Assembly (NCBI GenBank): GCA_036345935.2
Contig: JADWOT020000006.1
Span: 19,628,519-19,692,518 of the forward strand
Reading direction: 5' to 3'
Source of the DNA: Taenia hydatigena
Lineage: Eukaryota > Platyhelminthes > Cestoda > Cyclophyllidea > Taeniidae
Length of the DNA stretch: 64,000 bases
The translations under genes and the position numbers were made by a program. Below the pieces are notes generated by a model. That model was not told where the DNA came from and searched no databases. It was given only the letters and a program-made list of their open reading frames with translations. Each line of letters starts with the position of its first letter. The stretch's first letter is position 1. Of this stretch, positions 52,440 to 64,000 are shown piece after piece.

Positions 52440-52915
52440 TTTCATCACAAATCAGACTGCCAGTTCGCCAGCCAGTGAACAGAACAGAACAATAGAGCTC
52501 TTCGAAGCGATTCCACGCGATACGTGAAGGAATTGAAGAACAAACTAGTAGCCGCTGAAACACACATGACTTGTTTCACCTATGTGATTGACTACTAAAA
52601 CGTCCTCTTCTCGTCCTATATAGGTCTAATCCAATTGTTTAATCCCCCACAGTAGACACCGCGGAATGCTAAACTCCAAGTATTTCACTCCATGAAGACG
52701 AGATGCTCGAGGGTCTCCCTGGCTGTGAAGCACCAGCACGTGGTGATTGCACTCATTCCTTAATTGAGAGTGACACCACCTTTACCGAACGCGGAGTAAA
52801 GAGCTTGAAGTTGGCCTTCTGTAGTTTTGTAACCAATTAATCGCCGCTTGTAACACGAGCAGACTCAAACCCTAATCATCAGATTCCTGTAAAATTTTAT
52901 GGAACAAGTGTTGGA
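52440..52915 (+). repeat. Left arm of an inverted repeat pair (family F2)
   Basis: The core (52553-52913) matches the reverse complement of 53924-54294 with small gaps. It includes a 33-base perfect match (52675-52707 against 54143-54175). Outward of the core the match weakens but can be followed to about 52440. No known protein was recognised. Confidence 0.75.
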
Positions 52916-53924
52916 AATTGTTGGGCGTGTAATAAAATATCCCTAAATGTTTACTAATTTCTAGCTGCTTGAATGACAATTGTGTGATGATTTACAGTAG
53001 TGCATTCCCCGTAGTAACTTCCAAAAAAGGCGTCAGTATTTTTACCAACTTCCTCCTTGATCTCAATCACGACAGATTGAACTATTTTTGATTATCATGT
53101 AAAATGAGATGGCGTTACTGAATTTCATTGCCACTTTGCTATTTTAAAGCTTTACATTCAGTTTGCTTGATGTGTATGAGCATTTACCTCTCAGCTTCAT
53201 GATTTTAGCTACCATATTATATTTTACATTTCCTAAATAGATTTTTCTCTATCAAAGATACATTATGGGTGGTACGGTTTTAAAGAATTTTTGGTATCAG
53301 CATGCGAAAGGTCAGAACAATTACTTTGATAGGTGAAATAGGCAGCGCTTCATCCCACAGTCGTGGAGGTCGAATAATGACTCTATGTGATAGCAAATAT
53401 ACGTCAGTTTATTAGAATGAATGTAACCAGCTTCAAGGCATTCACTTTGTATAGCACAATCGAGTTTTCGGGCAGTTTTGATCTGGAGTAAGTCTATTTA
53501 ACCAATTCGCCATCAAAGTCATCAACTATTCTGTCGTTCTATCATGACACCACTTGCTTTCGCTATGCTATTTCTGTCAAATCCAATTCACTTCCTGTTA
53601 ATTAAATATGACGGGTTCATGTGAGTAAACCAAACAGTCATACGTTTAAGACTCTGGTAGCGAGAGTAAATTAATTTAACCATCCTCTGCAGTTAAGTGT
53701 CACAGTAGCTTAATAATGAATTAGACTTCGGATTTGGTTCATTTGGTTGTGCAAGAATACTTGTAAGTAGGTTTTGCACAATTATTAGCACGGTATTCCG
53801 TAAACAACTCGAAGCGCCTAAGGAACTGTATATCGTCTGTGAGTGCCTGAATTGCTTTGGCTCAAAGCTTTGTAGACTTTGCGGCGTTGTCTTGGCACAG
53901 TCTTCTCTAGCATTCAGTGCTTGT
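52916..53924. other. Spacer between the inverted F2 arms
   Basis: About 1 kb of AT-rich sequence. Parts next to the arms may be further, weaker arm homology. There is no transposase-like or reverse-transcriptase-like frame that I can recognise. Confidence 0.5.
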
Positions 53925-54415
53925 TCAACAATTGTTCCATAAAATGGTACAGGAGTTTGGTGGATGAGATTTGAGCCTGTCTGTGTCACGAGTGAAGATT
54001 AATCAATTAAAAACTACAGAAGGCCAAGTTTAAAATTGTTACTTCGCATTCGGCATAGGTGGCGTCGCTCCCAATTCAGAAATGGGTGCAACAATCTAGA
54101 TAATTCTTGTAAACAAATGCTTCACAGTCAAGGAGACTCTCAAGCATCTCGTCTTCATGGAGTGAAATACTTGGAATCAGCATTTCGAGGTACCTACTGT
54201 GAGGGATGAAACAATTGGATTAGGCCTACATGAGACGAGAGGAGAACCTTTTGGTAGTTAATCACACGGATGATGCAATTCATGTGCTTCAGCAAATGTC
54301 AATTTTTTCCTCACTTCTTTCGCTCAGGTTATAAAATGACTTCAATGAGTTTTATCATTCTGTTCTCTCCGTCAACTGACGGCTGAAGAACTGAATGATT
54401 GACTTATAATGAGAA
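53925..54415 (-). repeat. Right arm of an inverted repeat pair (family F2)
   Basis: Reverse complement partner of 52440-52915. Shared blocks on the minus strand include CTAATCCAATTGTTT, CTGTGAAGCA, GGCCTTCTGTAGTTTT and TTTTATGGAACAA. A minus-strand frame at 53693-53989 overlaps the arm but has no homologue I know. Confidence 0.75.
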
Positions 54416-55627
54416 ATTATCCTTATATGACAATAGTTGCTAATTTCTATTCGTCCCTAGATATCCTCGATAAATCCTTTGCTTACTAGCCAAATACAGC
54501 CAAGGAACCCAACAATTCATTGCCAGAAAATCGGTGCTTGCTTCGTGTTTGGTGCGCTGGAAAGAGCTTTTTGCTTACTAGCCCTATTGTAGAGGATCAA
54601 AAAGCGATTCTGGAAGGAAACGACATGAACGTTATCAATAAAAAGCCTCTTTTGAGAAAAGGTTAAAATTGATACCCTGTCGTAAGATATTATTAATCTG
54701 GACAAGCCAGGTCGAGGCCTTGTATCTTACTCTTTGGTATGGAATGCGATAATATTAACTCCCACATCCTCTGTATTCCTAAGAAGTGCACTTTTTCAAA
54801 CGGGAAAACATCATTTCCTCTTGATATTACACAAATACGTTCCTGAATGGGAGTCAAAATAAGCAGATAAAAATAAATGTGAAGGTTAAAATTTCTTTCT
54901 GGGTTTGAAAAACGAAGGTTCACAAGAAAATGGAATTTGCTCGTATCATGTACTTTAAAGTTTAGAGGTTGCATACTTTCGCGGCGGTCGTTGCGCGGTA
55001 CTTTTTGACAACGATCCGCTTTCCATTGTAAAAGTCATACGACCTTAACCTAAATTTTTGCATCAAAAAATAGGTTTCAACGTTTCTGTTTTGATATGAC
55101 CTCCTTCCTACTGCCTATCATGACTCATTAAGTTGCCTGAATCACAAAAAGTCCAACTTTGGACAGGAGAAAACTCCCTGTCTCCCTGTCTACTTTCATA
55201 TTGCTATGATTGTGAGTCACATTTATCTCCTAGTCCTCACTAACGCTGGTCTCGTCGGTTGGTCAGAAGGTTGGCTTTTTTTAATGATAACAAACTTCAA
55301 CACCTACATGCAGACCTTTTTTCGCCAAGAGTCATAGCACGCTCTGCCCGCGCTGCGACGGAGGCCAACGCCTCTTTTATTCAATCTAATGTACACTAGA
55401 AATGTAGCACTTTAACAGACAATCGTATATGCCTTTGCTTGCTCATATTCTCACTAGTAAAATGTTGAGATTTTGTCCTCCATTTACGAAGTTTTCCACT
55501 AATTGAAGGATACACTCTACCTTGTCATAATGCAAAATTTGGGTACTGACCACCATTGCTTAATTAGTCCCCATTAAAAAGCATCAAAATATTTTACAAA
55601 AAAGTTTCAAACCAACCATTTTTCTAA

Positions 55628-55646
55628 TATTATATATATATATATA
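55628..55646. repeat. (AT)n microsatellite
   Basis: An uninterrupted run of alternating A and T. Confidence 0.9.
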
Positions 55647-55917
55647 GGTTATTAAACCGCCTCTCGGTATTCGACTAAGAGTCTTAAAAAATGCTAATCA
55701 AATAACTAGGAAAACTGTCAGACCCAGTGCTTGGGCAAGGCGACAGACAAGTGACGAACTCACTAATTTTTAACACCAGCAAGAATAGGGAAGGAAAAGC
55801 CTAATCCGCCAGTAATTTTCCTTTCAGATGGAAAGGGATAGGAATGCAAAGCAAGAAAGAAGTCAATAGGGACGATCCCCAAGGTTTCGGTTGAGCTAGG
55901 CTTTTTCACCTCTGCCG

Positions 55918-55936
55918 CCCCTCCCATCCCAGCCCC
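55918..55936 (-). other. Potential G-quadruplex (G-rich on the minus strand)
   Basis: C-runs of 4, 3, 3 and 4 with spacers of 1, 2 and 2 bases. This is the most compact of the three sites and shares CCCCTCCCATCCC-like sequence with 4268-4293. Confidence 0.5.
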
Positions 55937-56919
55937 TCGTTTAGAGGTGATTCAGCTGCGGAAACGGAAATCTTTCTTTTCTGCCTTCATTCCATCCTTC
56001 AACCCATAGTTTCCTATGCCTAACTCTGCCCCCGCCTCTCTTCCAAAAGCAAACTTTTTGGACGTCGCCCGACGGCAGATCAGATGAATCAGTAGAGCCT
56101 GTATGCCAGGTGATATTCGGTCCACGTTTTGATTTGTTTATAACCACATAAGCGCGCAAGATTGCAGGGAAATGTCAACTGCAATGTCTCTTGCGACCTA
56201 CGCCTCGGTTCTCGTAACAATTTCTTCGTCCCAACCCCAGTCCACCTTCACCCCTCCCTTTCTGCCTCCGCCATACTTTATGGCATTTTTCCACTGTTTG
56301 CTTTATTTGTAGTGTGTCGTGTGGAACACCTTTCTAATAGTTGTTTTGCACCAGGTTACACTTTTTATGTTTTTTCACTTAATAAAACTTCTTCTGGGCG
56401 CGCACTAACCGAAGCACTGCGACATTTAAGTTCTTTTGGTACTTCGCGCATGCAATAGCATAACACGAATTAGTCTTATTAGGTTTCAAATTTCAAAGTA
56501 AGTTAATTGATTTTGCTTATACTTGCCATGTGTGTACAATTGGTGATCTCAAGCAGGAAAATCAGGCCGTCACATTCCTGGGACGCTGGTAACGAACGTG
56601 TTAATTGGAACGTAAGAGAGCCTCAACTCTTTTTTACACGAAGTTTACCAAATCACCTTTAAAATTTAATTTCTTGGCATTAACAATTTAGCTTTATTGT
56701 AATGCGCTGACACTTTTGAAGCCAGCGTCAATTCACATGCCCAATATGTGGTCTCCATCAATTCAAGATGGTAGGTCGCATCAAATTGTGTCCTAAATAA
56801 GGTAGTTGAGATAGAGTAACAAAGTAGGCGTAGGATGCGCATTAATTTATTTTTGCATAACTAATCACTTCGTTCCATGAAAAATTATAGCTCTTTTTCT
56901 GTCCTTCCCATGGACAGAA

Positions 56920-57510
56920 TGGCCTCTGAGCTATGCAAATAGACCTGGACTTTCGTCACGTCGGCAACACATAATCGTCTCCAGGGAAGTCCTGGGGTGT
57001 CGTAGCAAGGAAATCGGTGGAGAACCCGATCAGGGAGAGCAACTATCCTTAAATCCACTCTGGAATCCTAAACCTTTAATGACGGAAGAAGGGCATATGT
57101 TGCGGATGGCAGAATATGTGAAGACTTAACAGGGGGGTTGATAGTGATGTGTATCTTCGGTATTTACTTCAAGATTGCTATTCATAACTAAAGTCCATTG
57201 TAAAGCTGCCAAGGCTACTCACATGCTGTACACTCAAAGTACCCTCCACCTCCCTTCTAGATGGATCAAACTCAAGCAGATATGGCTGAGCATCACGTAA
57301 CTCTTAAAAATGTTTCCTCGATTAAACAACTCGAACTTTGGGCCAGGGGATATACGTGCTGATCTGCGCATTTCTCATCTCTCAGTACAGTTTTCATAAG
57401 GAATTTTACGCAAGATAAGTCCGAGCAAAAGTCCCCGAACAGAAACTGTAAACGCTTGAGGTCATCGTTTACAAACATTGTTAAGCCTAACATGGTGAGC
57501 ATGCCGGTTG
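56920..57510 (+). repeat. F1 interspersed repeat, long copy
   Basis: CGTCTCCAGGGAAGTCCTGG, TGACGGAAGAAGGGCATATG with TTGCGGATGGCAGAATATG, then CGTGCTGATCTGCGCATTTC and CAGTACAGTTTTCATAAGG. The middle block here is the best preserved in the window. Confidence 0.6.
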
Positions 57511-60084
57511 GCAAACTTAAGGATTAGCACAAAATATTGACTTGTTTAAGTTACACAGAAACTATATTGTCTTTCTACACGTGCTCAATACCTGGGATAG
57601 TATCTACTTTTGAGCAATCAACTTGGGAATTTAACATTTTTCGATACGGCTAAACCACCTCACAGGTGCATATCTTGTTGTCTTGGTTTCCAATGTAAGC
57701 TAACCCCTCCGATTTATTAAATGTTTGCAAATTGATGTGCTCACGAATGAGGCAGGTCCTCCTTGTGCTTGCTAAATTATCACAGGGATTGATTACTGTG
57801 ATGAAGGTTGGAAATAACCACGATGCCCGTGTCTGGAACACTGTTAGTAATTAAATATTTTACCCTTGTGCAAATAAGCTTGACATAGATGCAATTCCAC
57901 AGAACTAAGGCCTTCTAAAGACACAAGTAAATATCCATGCTCTCGAGCTTTACTCTTTCATTGACGCGAAACTGTCTTGGCAACCACATTCTGTCACTGT
58001 CAAATGCTACACTGATCAAAGGTATCTAGAAGGGGTCATTCCATGGACGTAAGCAGGAAAATTAAAGGTACTGGTTTAAGCTTAAATGCCACGCTTGACA
58101 TTATAGGGATGATAGGATTAAAGAGAATATAAACATGAACAATTTAAGGTGACACGCCTAATACAAGTTAGGTCTATACAGATCTGCGAATTTATTGCCG
58201 TCCTAGGACCATTTAGATAACGCCTTTAAGAAAGGATAAGGGCTATAGTAAAACTTTAGGATCAAGTAGCCAGAAAATACAAATTGCTTTTTCATGTAGC
58301 AGTTGCGTTTAACGTATGAGAATTTCCGTTATCAAATCAATGACGCATCTTAAGGCGGGGACTTCAAAGAGCATTATCTAGCCAACGGATGGTTTTTCCG
58401 AGTGAGAAAAAACTTATAAAATCTGCATGACAACATTTATCTTCCTTATGGGTGTGGTTAAGACAAAGTTACTAGGTGGTTACGGAAATTTGCAATTTCT
58501 CCAGTTACAGTGACGGGGAGCAGTGATGATTCTGTCGCAGGTGATGTTGGACTGAATGTTGTTCCTTGATTCCTTGGGTAAATATGTGTACTAAAAATTC
58601 ACCAAAAGGTGGTCACCAGGCTGCAATAGTGTTGAGCTTCTAGGCACTTAAGGAAGACCAATGTTCATCCAAATTTTGTTGGCATTAATCAAATACGCTT
58701 AGCTTGAAGCAAGGACACACCTCTCATGGTTTACTTTCTTGCATCCACTCATCTATTCATCCGTTCTTTTATCCATTCTAGTCCCATAATGCCCTGTCCA
58801 CACCCATAACCGTCTCAAGCCTCTTTACGTTAATAATGTACCTCCTCTCATAAAACCACGTATTGACTTTTCCTGAGATGGTTCAGGGAGGAATACCACG
58901 CCAATGGCGACAGTGGGCGCATCAAAACCAGTAAAATGGCACCAGCGGTCCCATTGGCTGCATACCACTTTAAAAGTCACAGAAGTAGGATCTGATGAGA
59001 CTTAGAACCAAAGAGCTGCTAATTTATCGCTAGTTCTTGCCACTATCTTAGTCTGGGTTAATTAGGAAACTATGGCAAGTACATGGGTAGAGCTTATTGG
59101 CTCGATTATTTATCATGCAGTTAATGATCAAGCTTTAGCACAATCGCCTAAAATGAGGCTTCCTTGATGAAGCATACCTTTTGAAAACTATGGTAATCAA
59201 GAGTGCTAAATGTTTAATTTCACTACCAAAAAGTTTCGAACTCCATTTTTGGTCTTGGAGTAGATTAAACATAGTTTGCAGTCTTAAAGGACAGCCTAAT
59301 GGTTCAGGTCTTTCTGGACGTCTCATATCAACCTTAGGCCATTTTGATTATAAAGTATTTAATCAATACGGATTGCATTATGATCACAACCAACGTTTAA
59401 GCTCTCAATATTTTGTCCCTCAAGAGAATAAAAAATTTTCAGCAGAGCATATTTGAATTAATTTTGTCATGTTAGTGTCCTTGAGTGCCTTGTACCCACA
59501 AAAAAGGCTTACTTAAAGTTAAAGCATTTCACAATGTTTTGTTCAATTTCACCCCACTTAGGAGAGAAAAATGTGTCACGCAAAAACGATTTTAAAAGGT
59601 GTTTTTGTATTGAGAACAGATACTTCTCTTAATTGGCAATTTTGATTAGCTGCTATTGCATTTTCTTGGAAAAGTTTTTGCGAAATCGAAAAAAAACTTG
59701 GACAATGAAGGTTCGTTTGGTGAGTGGATTGCTCTAGCACAAAATTGCCGTTTGATAGTCTTGGCAAGATATTTTAAGTGAAAAAAATGGAAGAAGCTCA
59801 AAGTGCTTACAATTACCACGCGACCGCACGCTTTTTAAGGAGACTGGTCAAATTTTTTAAATTTGTTGGATTCACCTCTATATCAGCGTCGATCTAAATT
59901 TAGTGGCAGATAAGGCACTGTCGAATGAGAGGGACTTAATTACGTATGGGGACCCATTCTTAGAATGTAAGAAACCTTGGTGTTGTCGAATTCATCTCTC
60001 AAAATTAGAAAAATCAGAACAGAAACACCGAGAAAATGTTAGATGATATTGCGAGTCCAAAGAAGAAGCCCTCCATGCATGATT
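57511..60084. other. Intergenic, no supported gene
   Basis: AT-rich. An open frame at 59181-59456 (91 codons) has no motif that I recognise. Confidence 0.4.
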
Positions 60085-60945
60085 CTCTAGACTGGCTTCT
60101 CTCCAACTATTTGCTCTGCACCCAGCCCAGCTTCTTCATTCTTTCCTTGCTTTTCTCTCTCTGCCTCATCAAGCAACTTCTTTTTGTCCTTTTCATTCGA
60201 ATTCTCTTTCTCCAGATTTCTCACTTATTCGTCTCCTACCTCCTTGTTGACTGTTTTAATCTGCTCCTTATTAAGCAAGCCATTCGCATCCTTTTAAGCC
60301 GGATTCTATTCTTCCTCGCCACTCTTCCTTCTCCTCGGTTGTTTCTCCATCTAAGTTTTCAGCTTCTTCCTCTTCTTCTTCTTTCATCAGACTTCATCTT
60401 GCTTCTACCTCTCTTCTCTTTACATAGAGTCAAACTCTTTCCTCCATGTTTCATCTCAAATCATCCTATGGGTCTTCCCTCCCATTAATCGCCTACTCTG
60501 GCTAACCCTCATCACTCGACTTCTCTTCATCCTTGCACGGTCCTTCTCTTTTATCAGTCGGCTCTCTTCTCATCTCTAGTTTTGTCTCCCTCCGTCTATT
60601 TATTATACCAATTTCCTTTAACATTGCTTCCTCCTCTTGTATCTCCTCAGGTCTTTCCCTTCCCATTTCATCTTTATCTCATTCTCTTCATCATTTGACC
60701 TTCCTTGCCTATTTTTCATCAAACGGCTTCTATTCCTCTTCGCAAATTTTCCCAATTTTGTTACCTTATTTCCTTTACCTATTTTCTTCCCTCACTTTCC
60801 TTTACTTTAGATTAAATCATACTAATTGTTCTCATCCTCTATCTTTTCTTCCAATTCAAAATACTATTCAACTTCACGCTTTTTTTATATTCTCCAATTT
60901 GGCTCCCTTTCCCTCCTCTTTTACCTCGTTGATATCCCTTACAAT
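60085..60945. repeat. Polypyrimidine / polypurine tract
   Basis: For roughly 860 bases the + strand is dominated by C and T, with many CTTC, TCTT and CCTC units. This bias leaves two open frames of 150 codons on the + strand (60036-60488 and 60533-60985) that are only Leu/Ser/Phe-rich. On the minus strand, Lys/Glu-rich frames broken by stops are visible, for example about 60090-60290. It may be a decayed simple repeat or an old charged-protein exon. Confidence 0.7.
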
Positions 60946-60985
60946 GCGTGATATGCAGCAGAGGAATCTTATGAAGTTATTTTAG

Positions 60986-62369
60986 TTCTGGGTTTCATTA
61001 TCGTTGTCATCTTTTCTTTTATTAAGTTTTTTACAACTCTCTTATTTTGCAGACATTACAACATTTTTTACGCATTTAATCCCTGTCATTATTGCCACTG
61101 CTAAGCCATCAGCAGGTAGTGTCATCGACACTTCAACCTGTCTTTGACAATAAAAACACTTCTGTTTTACTTTATTGCACATTCACGATTTGTCTTGATA
61201 GATTCCTCCAAGTATTCTGCTGTTCCCAATTCAAACGATATCCAAGTAATGGCTACCGTTTGGTAAGCTCAATGCCTTAGGATAATTAAATTTTCGCTTA
61301 CGTGGACAGACTGCGGTTCCAAACGGCTTCAAGAAAGTTTGAAGGCAACATTTTATTTTGCCTTTGTATGTCTACTGTAAGATAGAATACATATAGTTTT
61401 CTGGAGCATAACATCCCATTCCAAGCTAAGGGATGCACGTTTCCTGCAGAATGAGGCCTGTTTGCGTATTATTTACTCACCATCACCAAGTCGTATTTTA
61501 GCCACTTAAAAAGTTGGTAGTTTTCTCATTTTCCTTTTATTGGTGCTGTCGCTCAAGGTGGTACAGAATATGCAATTCTAGCTAAGAAGGTTGTGAGAAA
61601 CCATTGCTCAATTAGTCGGCTGGAACACTTGGAAACTATTCTGAAGGGCATTTAGGTGATGAATACATTGCCAGAGAAACTTAGATAAAATTATGAAGAG
61701 TTGATTAACAATATGAATGGATGGTTGCGTTTGACATGAAGAATTGAGTTTGAGTTAGGGGCTATCCCGAAAATTCTCTTGCAGGATAAAGGTATACAAA
61801 TTAACTCATTGCTATTATTGTAAGTGATGTTAAAGAAATTCATTCACTCAACCGTTAGTGTCTACTTTGTGATTTAGATTTGAACAAATGCTCTTCACTG
61901 TTATAGAAGAAGTTTATCGTAAAACCTAATCGAAAGGTGTTCTGAGAGAAAAAATTTCACCAGACCAAGGCACAAGTCGTGAGTCTCTCACAAATTTACC
62001 TCATAACCGTGAGGTCTTTGTAAATATACCTTCGTAATTCACTTTCTTTCAGACCTAGAAAATTCTCTCATAGTGTTGATTTGTGAGGCGTGGATCTGTG
62101 GTGGTAACTTTCAATCAGCAGGAAGCAGGCGAATCATAACTAATCATACCTGTGTTTCATTTATTTTTTAAACTGAATAGGAGAATAGTCACGATGTGTG
62201 AGATGAAATGATCCTAATTCTTCTCGCAATATTTACACAAGCATTGTTGCCTGTTAATAAGGTAAAAATGAAGTACTATATAACACACCTTGAATTAAAA
62301 CGTTTGCTACTCCCAGCATTAGATATATTTTGTTATTTGGAAACCATCATATTTCCCTGAATCTTTTCT
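60986..62369. other. Intergenic, no gene seen
   Basis: AT-rich DNA following the pyrimidine tract. Nothing recognised. Confidence 0.45.
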
Positions 62370-62505
62370 AAAGGCCAAAGCAGCCATAACACTGAGGCAG
62401 AAGTCGTATCAAAGGCGTCACTCCGAGGCCATTTTATCCAGCTTAAGTACAAAAGCCGAAACTTAAATGACGTAGTAATCGAAATGCCGAATTAACTATT
62501 GAAAG
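62370..62505 (-). repeat. F1 interspersed repeat, head part
   Basis: GGCCAAAGCAGCCATAACAC, GAGGCAGAAGTCGTATCAAA, CGAGGCCATTTTATCCAGCT and TAAGTACAAAAGCCGAAAC match the order at 3660-3855. Confidence 0.6.
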
Positions 62506-62889
62506 TACTACACAACCTTCTCTTCTTGGTAAATCTTCGTCGGTCATCACAGCGTAGTTCGCGAATTACGAAAAAGCATTCACGAAACAACCGCGTCAGT
62601 CATCGAATTTGCCTGCAACTGCGCAGACATTTGACTGCAATATCACTGATCCACTCTGTAATTTGGACTAGATCAGGATTTCGCCCTGTTTAGAAAATGT
62701 AGTGTGAGCAAAGTGAAATGTGCTGATCATCTCCTGTATCCATTACTCGTAGGAGGAATGCTAGGATAGAAGTTGGGCCATTCACTAAAGGGCAGACTTT
62801 AAAAGGGTTTTGTGGAAATAAGGATTCACGTCTGTTCCTCCTTATCCCTTTGCTTTTACTTCAGTGCTGCATAGCAGTACATTTATTTG

Positions 62890-63325
62890 GGTTTCATCAA
62901 CTTCCTTGAGAAATGAGAGAGGCATCTTCTGTTCGCTGCGTTGACTTCATAAGAGAAGTATCAAAAATAAATTCATTCGTTAATGGCATTTCTGCAGAGA
63001 ATGGAGCTTTGATAGCGTTGGCCGAGGGGAGACGTCAGTTGTACTGCATCTGAAAGGAGTGGTAAAATAATCCCCCATCCGCAGCATATGCCCTTCTTGC
63101 GTTGCTTTAAGACTTTTCGCTTGGCAACAAATACCAGAGTAGTTGTTCTTTCAAATCTAGTTCGCTAGAGTATTATACCTATTACCAACGCACGGAAGGG
63201 CCAGGGGCTACTGGCACGGCCCAGAGCCCACGTCGCCTAGTTGTAGTCCTAAGACGAGCCTCAAGAGTCTGCAAATTCGAAACCTCAAATTGAACAAGCA
63301 ACTAAAGCATCACAATTTACCTTAG
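62890..63325 (-). repeat. F1 interspersed repeat, long copy
   Basis: CATCCGCAGCATATGCCCTT (complement of the middle block at 57090), ATACCAGAGTAGTTGTTCTT (as at 32330), CACGGAAGGGCCAGGGGCTA, CCCAGAGCCCACGTCGCC and AACAAGCAACTAAAGCATCA. It ends at the same family edge as 3855 and 11195. Confidence 0.65.
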
Positions 63326-64000
63326 TCTATTTATTCTTTCTCAGCTACTGGAATATTTAACTCTGTGGCTTTAGAATAATCTAAAAATATGAAAAATTGC
63401 GCAAAAACAATGTTATAAACTTAGGATTTAAGATAGAGGAAAGATCTTGTTGATTTACTGGTCCTTGTTCTAACCAAAAATTTCGAATTAAATTATCGAG
63501 TGAGTTATGTTATGCATGCAGTCGTTCATCATTTGCAGGCCTTATTAATCATTAAAGGTATCAATCCTTCAGCAAGAGGTTTTTTGTGCTCCACTCTTCA
63601 CCTCTCTTTTTTAATCGACCCCCATCAAATGTCAATCAAGTCCGATGGGAGTGATTCAAGCTTGTCTGTTTTGTAAATCGTCTTTAACTCAATCCCAATG
63701 CTTCAGCAGTCTTCTAAAAATCTGTAGGACTTAATTGCAAATAGTTGCCTATTAAAATTTTGCATACCAAGAATATTTTTTCCCAAACTTTTTCCGGGGA
63801 TGGAAAAGTTAAGGAATCCAGATAAACAGATCCCGGATGTCATATATTAACAGGCAATAGTGATTTGCATAAGCTCTCAACTTGTTTGTTTGAGATGCAG
63901 ATTACCCACTGACCTTTGGTTGGGAAATGGCATTTGTATTTTAGTGGCAAATGAGCAAACCTCCAGCTCAATGACCACTCGACTACTGCCTGGTTCGCTT
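63326..64000. other. Intergenic to window end, no gene seen
   Basis: AT-rich DNA without recognised features. Confidence 0.45.

Larger units (their letters stand above)
54561..56919. other. Intergenic, no gene seen
   Basis: AT-rich DNA with an AT microsatellite and a C-rich site at 55918. A short CpG-containing patch lies at 55325-55375. No exon recognised. Confidence 0.45.

Noticed and set aside
60036..60985. Two 150-codon hydrophobic frames on the + strand that look like membrane proteins
   Set aside because: They are produced by the pyrimidine bias (TTC, CTC, CTT, TCT codons). The hydrophobicity is an artefact of composition.

Overview
The window reads as animal nuclear DNA: one gene split into short, GC-richer exons by kilobase-long AT-rich introns with consensus GT/AG borders, surrounded by long non-coding tracts full of old repeats. 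I see no operons, ribosome binding sites, CRISPR array, tRNA or rRNA. The phylum cannot be fixed from sequence alone. A fast-evolving invertebrate, possibly a flatworm, is my guess from the expanded loops in the protein and the repeat-rich introns (inference, low confidence).

The only gene I can name is a Wnt ligand on the + strand, whose last four coding exons lie at 2516-2889, 7848-8247, 11785-11923 and 17766-17919. The intron phases chain exactly (1, 0, 1, 2) and the exons join into a 355-residue C-terminal part of the protein. It holds the acylation-site motif CHGVSG, the LVYL..SPDYC block, and the CCGRGYDT and KCGCKF.WCC cysteine blocks. Signature details (LRTCW, CCGRGYDT, KCGCKF, a C-terminal tail) point to the Wnt2 subfamily. 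The N-terminal exons and promoter are not found in 1-2515 and presumably lie left of the window. A polyadenylation signal candidate is at 18231.

From about 18.3 kb to the right end I find no gene I can support. What fills much of it, and the Wnt introns, is an interspersed repeat family, here called F1. More than twenty diverged copies or fragments occur on both strands, the longest about 600-700 bases. It has no protein I recognise. Copies between 19.5 and 57.5 kb are mostly on the + strand; those in 2-11 kb, 29.6-32.6 kb and 62-63 kb are on the - strand.

Other structure: two arms of a second repeat in inverted orientation (52440-52915 and 53925-54415, with a 33-base perfect match); an 860-base pyrimidine-rich tract (60085-60945) whose complement carries broken Lys/Glu-rich frames; a perfect 22-base palindrome at 42004 with a near copy beside the Wnt poly(A) site; three C-rich potential G-quadruplex sites; and ATC and AT microsatellites.
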